A program made the position numbers and the translations under genes. 64,000 nt of DNA from Brevundimonas poindexterae (GTDB taxonomy: Bacteria > Pseudomonadota > Alphaproteobacteria > Caulobacterales > Caulobacteraceae), in NCBI RefSeq assembly GCF_020524625.1, contig NZ_JAIVLL010000001.1:1138684-1202683 (forward strand), written 5' to 3'. This document shows, piece after piece, positions 16,398-24,353 of the stretch (position 1 is its first letter; each line of letters starts with the position of its first letter). The notes under the pieces were generated by a model that saw nothing but the letters and a program-made list of their open reading frames with translations, had not been told where the DNA came from and made no database searches.

Positions 16398-16817
16398 ATG
16401 CCCGCCCGTATCCTCATCGTTGAAGACGAAGCCCTCGTGGCCATGGAACTTCGCTTCGTGCTGGAGGACCTGGGCCACGAAGTCGTGGGTACGGCCGCAG
16501 ACTCGCAAACGGCCCTGAACCTCGCCAAGGAAACGGACGTCGATCTGGCGCTCGTGGACATTCACCTGTCGGACGGCCCCACGGGCGTGTCGATCGGCCG
16601 CGAGCTGGCGACCGATCACAAGGTCGCCGTGCTGTTCATGACGGCCAACCCGGGCATGGTGCGCGACGGCGTGGCCGGCACTATCGGCGTGCTGTCAAAG
16701 CCCACCGACGAGCATATCGTGCAGAATGCCGTGTCCTATGCGCTGGGCGTGAAGAATGGGGCGCCGACCAATATGGCGCCGCCCCAGCTTCAGCTGTTCA
16801 ACCAGGCCGGCGCCTAG
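16398..16817 (+). CDS. Single-domain response regulator
   Basis: 139 residues containing only a CheY-like receiver: ILIVEDEALVAMEL (acidic pair), LALVDIHLSDGPTG with the phospho-Asp, FMTANPG (switch Thr) and LSKPT (conserved Lys). No output domain; a ~20-residue tail follows. It is probably the phosphorylation partner of the HWE kinase just upstream. ATG 16398 is preferred to TTG 16380 because MPARILIVEDE gives the usual short N-terminus. Confidence 0.9.
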   Translation: MPARILIVEDEALVAMELRFVLEDLGHEVVGTAADSQTALNLAKETDVDLALVDIHLSDGPTGVSIGRELATDHKVAVLFMTANPGMVRDGVAGTIGVLSKPTDEHIVQNAVSYALGVKNGAPTNMAPPQLQLFNQAGA

Positions 16818-16824
16818 CTCCGCC

Positions 16825-17844
16825 CTACCAGACGCCGATCTTTTCCGCTTCGGCGTGGGAGATCGGGTTGCCCGCCCGGGCATGGTCGACCTCGGCCAGA
16901 TAGCGGGCGGCTTCCAGCGCGGCCATACAGCCCATTCCGGCGGCCGTAACGGCCTGGCGGTAGACGTCGTCCGTGACGTCGCCCGCCGCATAGACCCCCT
17001 CGATCGAGGTCGAGGTCGTGCCCGGCTTGACCACCAGATAGCCGCCGGATTTGGTCTCGAGCTGGCCGGCGAAGACCTCGGACGACGGCGCGTGACCGAT
17101 GGCGATGAACACGCCGTCGGCCGGGACATCGCGCGTCCCGGTGCCCTCGGTCTCGCGAAGGCGCACCCCGGTGACATTCGAGGCCATGCCGTCCGTCTGG
17201 CCGAGGATTTCATCGACCACGTGATTCCACACCACCTCGATCTTCGGATGGGCGAACAGGCGTTCCTGCAGGATCTTCTCGGCGCGGAACTCGTCGCGGC
17301 GATGGACGACGGTGACCTTGGACGCAAAGTTCGTCAGGAACAGCGCCTCCTCGACGGCGGTGTTGCCGCCCCCGACCACCACGACCTCCTTGCCACGATA
17401 GAAGAAGCCGTCGCAGGTGGCGCAGGCGGACACGCCGAACCCCTGATACTTCGCCTCGCTCTCAAGGCCCAGCCACTTGGCCTGGGCGCCGGTCGAGATG
17501 ATCACCGTCTCGGCCAGCAGTTCGGTGCCGGAATCGAGCGTCAGCCGGAACGGGCGCTGCGACAGGTCGGCTTTCGTCACGATGTCGTGGATGACCTCGG
17601 TACCGACGTGCTCGGCCTGGGCCTGCATCTGCTCCATCAGCCAGGGACCCTGGATGACCTCGGCAAACCCCGGATAGTTCTCGACATCGGTGGTGATGGT
17701 CAGCTGGCCGCCGGGCTGGATGCCGGCGATCACCACCGGCTCAAGCGAGGCGCGGGCGGCATAGATGGCGGCGGTCCAGCCGGCGGGGCCGGACCCGATG
17801 ATGGCGACACGAACGGTGCGGGGGGCGGAAGAGGAGCTGCTCAT
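16825..17844 (-). CDS. trxB: Thioredoxin-disulfide reductase
   Basis: 339 residues, an NADPH- and FAD-dependent enzyme that keeps thioredoxin reduced. FAD motif VAIIGSGPAGWTAAIYAARA at the N-terminus, redox pair CATC (SACATCDGFFYRG), NADPH motif VVVGGGNTAVEEALFL, and the C-terminal FAD motif VYAAGDVTDDVYRQ. Normal length. It is convergent with the receiver gene (7-base gap) and divergent from the glycine-rich protein gene at 17916. Confidence 0.96.
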   Translation of the reverse strand: MSSSSSAPRTVRVAIIGSGPAGWTAAIYAARASLEPVVIAGIQPGGQLTITTDVENYPGFAEVIQGPWLMEQMQAQAEHVGTEVIHDIVTKADLSQRPFRLTLDSGTELLAETVIISTGAQAKWLGLESEAKYQGFGVSACATCDGFFYRGKEVVVVGGGNTAVEEALFLTNFASKVTVVHRRDEFRAEKILQERLFAHPKIEVVWNHVVDEILGQTDGMASNVTGVRLRETEGTGTRDVPADGVFIAIGHAPSSEVFAGQLETKSGGYLVVKPGTTSTSIEGVYAAGDVTDDVYRQAVTAAGMGCMAALEAARYLAEVDHARAGNPISHAEAEKIGVW

Positions 17845-17915
17845 GCGGCCTATTTAGGGGCTGATTCCCGATCGTGCGATGGCTAGTCTGCCCGGGAACG
17901 GCGAAGGAGTTGGGG

Positions 17916-18188
17916 ATGAGTGACAACAAGAACGCGGCCTTCCTGCCCCTCGGCATGGGCGTCGGGATTGCGATCGGCGTCGCGCTGGGCACGGCGCTGG
18001 ACAATCTGGCGCTGGGACTGGGGCTGGGTGTGGCCATCGGCGCCGGTATCGGCGTCAGCGGTATGGCAGCAGGCAAGTCGAAGAAGAAGGATGGCGACGG
18101 GTCGGCGGGCGTCGTGGCCAGCGACACCAGTGACCGGTCCTCGAAGGATTTCGACGCGGGTGACGGCGGCGGCGGCGGAGGCGATTGA
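17916..18188 (+). CDS. Small glycine-zipper membrane protein
   Basis: A 90-residue protein with a glycine-zipper hydrophobic region (LGMGVGIAIGVALGTALDN and a second similar half, ~residues 11-50), then a charged, Gly-rich tail ending in a run of Gly and Asp. GAAGGAG at 17902-17908 supports ATG 17916. It has no signal peptide; probably membrane-associated. It lies 30 bases upstream of the DUF389 gene, likely the same transcript. No family name is recognised with certainty. Confidence 0.7.
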   Translation: MSDNKNAAFLPLGMGVGIAIGVALGTALDNLALGLGLGVAIGAGIGVSGMAAGKSKKKDGDGSAGVVASDTSDRSSKDFDAGDGGGGGGD

Positions 18189-18218
18189 CGTTCGCCCTCG
18201 ACCGATGAAGAAGACCGT

Positions 18219-19742
18219 ATGAGCGATCTGGGTCAGAGCGCGCGCGAGACGCGCACCTTCGTCCGCCGGTTCCTGGCCATTGCCCGCCGCAATGTCGACC
18301 ACGAGGCCGTCGCCGAGAACGTCTATGAGAACGGCGGGCTGAGCGGCCGCTATCTGATCATGACCGGGATCTCGGCGGCCATCGCCATCCTCGGCCTGAT
18401 GTTGTCATCGCCGGCCGTGGTGATCGGCGCCATGTTGATGTCGCCCATGATGGGGCCGATCGTGGCGCTGGGCTTTTCGCTGGCCCTGCTGGACTTCAGC
18501 GAGCTGAACCGGGCGCTCCGGGCGCTGGCCCTCGGCTTTGGACTGGCGCTGATCGTGGCCGTGGTGCTGACGCTGCTGTCGCCGCTGAAGGAGCCGACGA
18601 CCGAGATCTTGGCGCGGACCCGACCCAATTTCTTCGACCTGCTGATCGCCGTCTTCTCCGGCATTGCGGGCGCCTATGCGGTGATCAAGCAGAGAGGCGA
18701 GACCATCATCGGGGTGGCCATCGCCACGGCCCTGATGCCGCCCGTCGCGACCGTGGGCTTTGGCCTTGGCACCGGCGACATGGGGATCGCCGGTGGGGCC
18801 TTCTTCCTGTTCATGACCAACCTTGTGGCCATTGCTCTGGCGGCGACGCTGACAGCCGGCTTCTACGGCTTCCGTCCCCGGCTGATGGAGCGACCGGTGA
18901 AGTGGCGGGGTGTGGCCGTGGTGCTGGTGTTCGCCGTGCTGTCGGCGCCGCTGGCGCTGTCGCTGCGCGCCATCGGCCTCGAAAGCCGGGCGACGGCCGA
19001 AACCCGGCTGGCGGTGGATGCCATCTTCTCAGGGTCGGAGTCGCGCATCACCCTGCTGGACGTCCGCAGCCAGTCGGGCGAGGTCAGCGTCTCGGCCCTG
19101 GTGAGCACGCGATCGCTGGTCGCCGATGCCGAAAGCCGCCTGCAACAGCGACTCACCGCGGCCCTGCATGTGCCGGTGGTGGCCAATCTGGACCAGATCG
19201 TCGTGGCCGACCCCGAGGCGGCCTCGCGCGCGGTGCAGGCAAGTCCGGTCTCGGCGCCCGATCCCGTTGCCGCACTGCGCGGACGCCTGATCGAGGCGGT
19301 GCCCTTTGCCACGGACGCCATCATGCTGAATGCCGAGGGATCGCGGGCGGTGATCCTGCTGCGGCCCGAGGCGGGTCTGGACCTGCAGAGTGCCTATGCG
19401 CTGGAGACCGCCCTCACCCGCCGGTTCGAAGGCCTGACCGTGCTGGTCACGCCGCCGGTCCAGGTGTTCGACACCGTCGACCTGGGCGATCCGCAGGCGC
19501 GGGCGCGGGCGGTATGGGCCCTGTCCCGCTGGCGGGCGACCCCGGCCGTGCGCGCCTGTCGTCCGGAACAGCCGCCGGAACCCGAATCCCCTCCGGCTGA
19601 GGGCGAGAACGCACCGGCACGGCTGGATTTTGGACAGACCTTCATCGCCGAGCTGACCGCCGCCGGCGTGTCGACGCGGACGGAGGGGGCACCGGCCTGC
19701 CAGCGCGGCGACATCAATGTGGCGCGACTGTCGCTGAACTAG
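18219..19742 (+). CDS. DUF389 family membrane protein
   Basis: 507 residues. About six membrane helices in residues ~40-260 contain the DUF389 signature (SSPAVVIGAMLMSPMMGPIV, TALMPPVATVGFG). A long soluble C-terminal region follows (~265-507). DUF389 proteins are poorly characterised membrane proteins, some called TIGR00341/TIGR00271. ATG 18219 has GAAGAAG upstream. Its stop codon shares the sequence CTAG with the stop of the convergent ELM1 gene. Confidence 0.88.
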   Translation: MSDLGQSARETRTFVRRFLAIARRNVDHEAVAENVYENGGLSGRYLIMTGISAAIAILGLMLSSPAVVIGAMLMSPMMGPIVALGFSLALLDFSELNRALRALALGFGLALIVAVVLTLLSPLKEPTTEILARTRPNFFDLLIAVFSGIAGAYAVIKQRGETIIGVAIATALMPPVATVGFGLGTGDMGIAGGAFFLFMTNLVAIALAATLTAGFYGFRPRLMERPVKWRGVAVVLVFAVLSAPLALSLRAIGLESRATAETRLAVDAIFSGSESRITLLDVRSQSGEVSVSALVSTRSLVADAESRLQQRLTAALHVPVVANLDQIVVADPEAASRAVQASPVSAPDPVAALRGRLIEAVPFATDAIMLNAEGSRAVILLRPEAGLDLQSAYALETALTRRFEGLTVLVTPPVQVFDTVDLGDPQARARAVWALSRWRATPAVRACRPEQPPEPESPPAEGENAPARLDFGQTFIAELTAAGVSTRTEGAPACQRGDINVARLSLN

Positions 19743-20752
19743 GCGGCGCGCCAGCGGTCGTAGCGACGAAGCAGTTCGCGCGCGGCACGGTCTGTCTCGG
19801 CGAGAGGCTCGATCGGCTCGCTTCCAGCCTCAAGCGTGCCGTCGAAGGGTCGTGCGAGGCCCCGGGCGATCAGGGCCTGGCGCAGGCGGTCGAACTTGGG
19901 CTGGGCCTTGCGCGCCACCATGGGCAGCAGGTGCACCGGCTTGCCCGTCGAGGCCGCCTCGGTCGCCATATTGGCGCTGTCCTCGGTCACCAGCACCTGA
20001 TCGGCGGCATCGAGGAAGGCGAAATAGGGATTGTCGCCCCGGCCATCCCAGATCCAGCCCGGCACATCGGCCAGACCGTCGCGCAGGGCGGCCTCGGCCT
20101 CGGGCGGGGTGCGGCGGGACAGGGTCACCATGACCGAGCCGCCTGCGACCTGAACCGCCTGCCGGATATCGTGCGCCAGCCGGGCGGCGTGGTCCGCGGG
20201 CAGGTCGTGGCTGGCCGACCGGCCGCCGATGAGCACCGCCACACGCGGACGAGGGAGGGCATCGAGGACGTCAAAGGCCGAAGCCGCCCCGGCGATGCGC
20301 GCGGGCGTGATGCGATGGGGCGAGCCGAGGATGGAGATCACATTGGGGCCGCTCAGGCCATCGTGCTCGGGGGCGACCACCAGATCGAAAGCGTCGGTCC
20401 GCCAACGGGGGTCCTGCGTCTGGACGACGAAGGGCCGGCCGGGTCCGGCGGAGGCGGCCGTGGCTGACAGGGGCAGGGAGGCCCGGCCGGTCGCGATCCA
20501 GATGTCGGGCCAGGGCGCGCCATCGGACGGCAGGACCGCATCCGACGCCGGATCGCGCATCCACGGCTGTTTCAGGACCGAGGGCCAACGGTCGAACAGG
20601 GGCCGCCAGCCGATCCGGCAGACGTCGATGTCAGAGGGACGAAGGCGCTGGACGGCCTCGGCCAGACCCAGCGCCTGATTCTGGATGCCGGCCCGGCCGT
20701 CGGAGACGACCCGGATCCGGAGGGGAGACGCGCTGTCGCGTGTCAGATCCAC
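19739..20752 (-). CDS. ELM1/DUF1022 family (mitochondrial fission ELM1-like) protein
   Basis: 337 residues of the ELM1 family, named for the plant mitochondrial fission factor but common in alphaproteobacteria. The sequence has glycosyltransferase-B-like features: [29 protein letters not shown], and the C-terminal [23 protein letters not shown], which resembles a nucleotide-sugar-binding region. A GTG start at 20752 overlaps the greA stop by 10 bases, so it is the distal gene of a greA operon. The bacterial function is unknown; a glycosyltransferase is plausible. Confidence 0.85.
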   Translation of the reverse strand: MDLTRDSASPLRIRVVSDGRAGIQNQALGLAEAVQRLRPSDIDVCRIGWRPLFDRWPSVLKQPWMRDPASDAVLPSDGAPWPDIWIATGRASLPLSATAASAGPGRPFVVQTQDPRWRTDAFDLVVAPEHDGLSGPNVISILGSPHRITPARIAGAASAFDVLDALPRPRVAVLIGGRSASHDLPADHAARLAHDIRQAVQVAGGSVMVTLSRRTPPEAEAALRDGLADVPGWIWDGRGDNPYFAFLDAADQVLVTEDSANMATEAASTGKPVHLLPMVARKAQPKFDRLRQALIARGLARPFDGTLEAGSEPIEPLAETDRAARELLRRYDRWRAA

Positions 20753-21216
20753 TCGACCTTGAGGACTTCATAGGCCTTCACGCCGCCGGGCGTGTTGACC
20801 TCGACGACGTCGCCGACCTCCTTGGAGATCAGGGCGCGCGAGAGCGGCGAGGTGATCGAGATCCGGCCCTGCTTCACATCGGCTTCGTGCTCGCCGACGA
20901 TCTGGTAGCGAGCCTCCTCGTCCGTGTCCTCGTCAACCACGGTGACGGTGGCGCCGAACTTGACCTGGGTCCCCGACAGCTTCGACACGTCGATGACCTG
21001 GGCCCGCGACATGCGGTCCTCGATCTCGGCGATCTGGCCCTCGATCCAGCCCTGCCGTTCCTTGGCGGCGTGATACTCGGCGTTTTCGGACAGGTCGCCG
21101 TGTTCACGGGCCTCCGAAATGGCCGCGATCACCGCGGGACGTTCCACGGACTTCAATTGCTTGAGCTGATCGTCCAGGGCGCGATAGCCCGGGGCCGTCA
21201 TCGGCACTTTTTCCAT
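20743..21216 (-). CDS. greA: Transcription elongation factor GreA
   Basis: 157 residues, the normal length. It stimulates RNA cleavage in backtracked RNA polymerase. The N-terminal coiled coil includes [33 protein letters not shown] split across the hairpin, with the tip acidic residues in the GDLSENAEY region. The C-terminal FKBP-like domain has [16 protein letters not shown]. The window shows a possible promoter 17-47 bases upstream and ELM1 translationally overlapping downstream. Confidence 0.97.
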   Translation of the reverse strand: MEKVPMTAPGYRALDDQLKQLKSVERPAVIAAISEAREHGDLSENAEYHAAKERQGWIEGQIAEIEDRMSRAQVIDVSKLSGTQVKFGATVTVVDEDTDEEARYQIVGEHEADVKQGRISITSPLSRALISKEVGDVVEVNTPGGVKAYEVLKVEWI

Positions 21217-21232
21217 AGGGTGGTGAGTTTCT

Positions 21233-21263
21233 TGTTTCGCCCGACTGAGGAGGGGATGGTCAA
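21233..21263 (-). promoter_or_regulatory. Possible housekeeping promoter of greA
   Basis: On the minus strand TTGACC (complement of 21258-21263), 17 bases, then GCGAAACA (complement of 21233-21240), resembling the Caulobacter pattern TTGAC...GCTANAWC. It lies 17 bases before the greA start. Sequence match only. Confidence 0.3.
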
Positions 21264-21329
21264 CCTTGGCAGAAGGTCGCGGGGCGCACGCGACCGGGGC
21301 AAAGAGGATAGGTCAGGCTTTTGCCAAAC

Positions 21330-21518
21330 TCAAGCGGTGGGCCGAACGGTGGTGCGGCGCACCTTGCGCATCAGACTGCGCGTCAGCCAGGCCAGGGTCC
21401 CGAGGGCGAGGACCATGAAGAGCACCGACACAATCGCCAGCTTCGCGAACATCAGCGCGAGGCTGAAGGCGACGACCACGAGGGCCAGGGCGAGGATGTA
21501 CAGGGCTGCGATCTTCAT
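21330..21518 (-). CDS. Small two-helix membrane protein
   Basis: 62 residues with two clear hydrophobic helices (ALYILALALVVVAFSLALM and LAIVSVLFMVLALGTLAWL) and a basic tail (RSLMRKVRRTTVRP). No strong Shine-Dalgarno precedes ATG 21518. The composition is that of a real inner-membrane protein and nothing longer overlaps it convincingly. Function unknown. Confidence 0.55.
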   Translation of the reverse strand: MKIAALYILALALVVVAFSLALMFAKLAIVSVLFMVLALGTLAWLTRSLMRKVRRTTVRPTA

Positions 21519-21567
21519 GCCCGGTTAACGCGGCATGCGCCTGCCGGTTTCCCGGAGGGCGGGTCGA

Positions 21568-22992
21568 TCAACGCGATTGTGAAGGATTGGGCGCGCCTGT
21601 GTCCCAGGCAGCACGCACCAGGGTGCCGAACACCGCGCGGCGGGTGTCCCACGGGTCGAGGTCGCCATTGGCACGCGCGTCCCGCAGCCGATGGACAGCC
21701 GCGTCGGCGGTCTGCCGTGCGAGGGCGAGGGCCGCGTCGCTCTGGCCGCTGTCCAGCCAGGACGCTGCCAGCCGCTGATCCCGCATCAGCCGCCGGGGAT
21801 GGCCATCGGGCAGATGGTCCGTGGCAAGGTCGCGCGCCCGGGCAAAGGCCTGAATGGCCGCCTGCGGATGGCCCAGCGCCCGCTGGTTGTCGCCCAGGGC
21901 GAACCAGGCGGAGCTTTCCGCTTCCCACCCGGCCCCGCCCCCGGTGAGCAGCGCCAAAGCCTCGCGGTGCAGGGGCTCCGCCTCTTGGTGGCGGCCCAGA
22001 CGGTCGAGGGCAGAGGCCTGCATCGACAGGCTGGACGCCGCCGAAAGCGATTGCCCGCCCTGTCGCTTCATCTCCACGGCCGCTGCCAGAATGGCCTCGG
22101 CCTCGCCGGCGCGATCGAGCGCCATCAGGGCCAATGCCAGCCGATGCCCATAAACCGCGCGAAGGGCCAGATCAGGCTCGCCCATGAACAGTTGCCGCAG
22201 CAGGGGCTCGGCCAGATCGGGACGCCCGGCGGCCATGCGGGCACTGGCGAGACGGTAGAGGGCCGTCGTCGAGCGACGGTCGGCCGCCCCGTGCAGGGTC
22301 ACATTGCCCTCGACGGCCTGACGAAGGATGGGCAGGGCCGCCCGGTCGTCGCCTGTCAGGTCGAGCCCCGTGCCGTACAGGCCCAGCGCCTCAAGGGTCT
22401 GGTCATGTCGGTCGCCATAGAGGGCACGGGAGGCTGCAAGGGCGTCGGCGGCGACCGCGAGCCCTTCTTCAAAGCGGGACTGTCGATAAAGGACGTCCGC
22501 CATCTGGGTCAGCCCCCGGAGACGCAGTTCTGACGACAGGTCCGGCTGTCCCAGAAGGGTGGTCAGGAGGGCTTCCGCCGCGGTGTTGCGATCCAGCTCG
22601 GCCAGCAGGCCGGCACGGTAGAGGTCGGTGGCCTGGCTGAAGGCGGTCGTGTCCCAGCCCAGCGCGGTCCAGCGCGAGGCGACATGATCCAGCCGGGCCA
22701 GCGCCTCGTCCGGCCGGCCCAGCTCCCCGAGCGCAAAGGCGGAGTTTGCCATCAGGTGCAGGGTGACCGGGTGGTCCTCACCCAGCTCTGCGCGGGCCCG
22801 GGCCAGAGCGGGCCCGGCCAGTGCGAGGGCCGCTTCAGGACCCTCTTCGACGCGGACCGACTCGACCAGACGGGCCTCGGCCTCAAGCGCCGCGCGGGCC
22901 TCGGCCACGTCCGGCCCGGCGATCTGGGCCAGACCGGTCTCGGGCAGGCCGCACAGGCCGGCGAGCAGGCTGAGCAGGAACCAGACTTTCAT
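21568..22992 (-). CDS. Secreted tetratricopeptide-repeat protein
   Basis: 474 residues: signal peptide (MKVWFLLSLLAGLCGLPETGLA), then a nearly continuous array of TPR-like helical pairs (for example LARARAELGEDHPVTLHLMANSAFALGELGR, split by helix turns, and later RLGRHQEAEPLHREAL). GGAGGT four bases before ATG 22992 fixes the start; the open frame extends 16 codons further without a site. It probably acts as a periplasmic scaffold. No partner is indicated. Confidence 0.82.
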   Translation of the reverse strand: MKVWFLLSLLAGLCGLPETGLAQIAGPDVAEARAALEAEARLVESVRVEEGPEAALALAGPALARARAELGEDHPVTLHLMANSAFALGELGRPDEALARLDHVASRWTALGWDTTAFSQATDLYRAGLLAELDRNTAAEALLTTLLGQPDLSSELRLRGLTQMADVLYRQSRFEEGLAVAADALAASRALYGDRHDQTLEALGLYGTGLDLTGDDRAALPILRQAVEGNVTLHGAADRRSTTALYRLASARMAAGRPDLAEPLLRQLFMGEPDLALRAVYGHRLALALMALDRAGEAEAILAAAVEMKRQGGQSLSAASSLSMQASALDRLGRHQEAEPLHREALALLTGGGAGWEAESSAWFALGDNQRALGHPQAAIQAFARARDLATDHLPDGHPRRLMRDQRLAASWLDSGQSDAALALARQTADAAVHRLRDARANGDLDPWDTRRAVFGTLVRAAWDTGAPNPSQSR

Positions 22993-23049
22993 CAGACCTC
23001 CAGTCTGGCAGACCGGATGGCTCCGGCCTACTGACGGCATCCGACGCGA

Positions 23050-23715
23050 TCAGGCGTAGCTGTAGGGCCCGCCGCGCTCCAGCGCCCGCTGATAGGCCGG
23101 GCGCGCGTGAATGGTTTCCAGGAAGGCCTTCAGCTTCGGCCGGCGGTCAAAGCCGGGAATGCGGGTGGCGCCCGCCTCGATCGGAAAGCTCATCATGATG
23201 TCGGCGGCCGAGAAGGCCCCGCCCGCGAACCAGGGATGAGCCGTCAGTTCCGCTTCCCAGAAGTCGATATGGGTCTGGAGCTGGGGATCGATGAAGCCGG
23301 ACTGGGCCTTGGCGGCGATGGATTTGACCAGCGGTCGCACGAGACCGGGCGCCCGTTTCGGCAGCTGGCCGAACACCAGCTTGAGCAGCAGGGGCGGCAT
23401 GGCCGAGCCCTCGGCATAGTGCAGCCAGTAGCGATAGCGGCGGCCCGCCTCGGTGCCGGACGGCGGGGCCAGACGCCCCTTGCCGTGGGTCTCGATCAGA
23501 TAGTCGATGATGGCGCCGGTCTCGGCCACGCGCACGTCACCGTCATCGATCACCGGCGACTTGCCGAGCGGATGGATGGCCTTCAGCTCGGGCGGGGCCA
23601 GCATGGTTTTCGCGTCGCGCTCATAGCGTTTCACCTCATAGGGCAGGCCCAGTTCCTCGAGCAGCCACAGGACCCGCTGGGACCGGCTGTCGTTCAGGTG
23701 GTGCACAGTGATCAT
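23050..23715 (-). CDS. Glutathione S-transferase family protein
   Basis: 221 residues. N-terminal thioredoxin-like domain with HLNDSRSQRVLWLLEELGL, where the Ser/Arg region binds glutathione, and GKSPVIDDGDVRVAETGAI, the conserved cis-Pro plus E-T/S glutathione contact. An all-helical C-terminal domain follows. It resembles bacterial GSTs related to fungal Gtt1. Probably conjugates or reduces electrophiles; substrate unknown. Confidence 0.92.
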   Translation of the reverse strand: MITVHHLNDSRSQRVLWLLEELGLPYEVKRYERDAKTMLAPPELKAIHPLGKSPVIDDGDVRVAETGAIIDYLIETHGKGRLAPPSGTEAGRRYRYWLHYAEGSAMPPLLLKLVFGQLPKRAPGLVRPLVKSIAAKAQSGFIDPQLQTHIDFWEAELTAHPWFAGGAFSAADIMMSFPIEAGATRIPGFDRRPKLKAFLETIHARPAYQRALERGGPYSYA

Positions 23716-23751
23716 GGGGACATCCGACGCGCTGGAGGGGTGATGTCCGGA

Positions 23752-24294
23752 TCAAAGCCCGCCTTGCAAGGCCATGTCCAGCCCGACCACGGCGGTAACG
23801 GCCACGCTGGCGACTGCCCAGGCCAGAAGATTGGCCTTCCACCCGATCCGGAGGTGGCGGGCACCCCAGATCGTCATCCCGACCAGTACAGCGACCACAA
23901 GGGCATGGCCCGACCACCGTCCCCACCCCATCGCCAGGGTGATGGCGGCCTCGTCGTTCGGCTGCATCATCGTCATGACCGCGGCCATGAAGCGCATGAA
24001 GGCCGCCGAGAACAGGACCGCGTAGGCCGCGAGACTGCCGCGTGTCAGGACCAGCGCCAGCCCCAGCAGGGCCTGAAGCAGCGTCACGACCACGCCGCCG
24101 GCGCGGACGGCGATCATGTGTTCGACAGGAATCGACGGGTCGCGCACGCCCGCGCTGTTCAGGCTGAAATAGGCCTCGTAGCCCAGGGCGCGGCCTGCAG
24201 CCCAATGGCCGGCCTCGTGCACCACGAACGTCAGGACCATCAGCCCGAAGAGCTGGGCGTAGAATCCCGCTCCAATCCGCTGTCGTCTCACCAT
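23752..24294 (-). CDS. Membrane protein with HExxH motif (M50-like)
   Basis: 180 residues with about four membrane helices. The first helix carries VVHEAGHWAAGRALG, an HExxH motif in the setting of M50/site-2 proteases. The second M50 motif (NxxPxxxLDG) is not visible, so it may be a minimal or non-catalytic relative. Later hydrophobic segments are LLQALLGLALVL and ALVVAVLVGMTIW. It sits between carB and the GST gene on the same strand. Function unknown. Confidence 0.65.
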   Translation of the reverse strand: MVRRQRIGAGFYAQLFGLMVLTFVVHEAGHWAAGRALGYEAYFSLNSAGVRDPSIPVEHMIAVRAGGVVVTLLQALLGLALVLTRGSLAAYAVLFSAAFMRFMAAVMTMMQPNDEAAITLAMGWGRWSGHALVVAVLVGMTIWGARHLRIGWKANLLAWAVASVAVTAVVGLDMALQGGL

Positions 24295-24353
24295 GACGTC
24301 CCTCCCCGACCCATCAGGCCAGCCGGGGAGGCCGTTGTCCCGTTAAACTTCTG

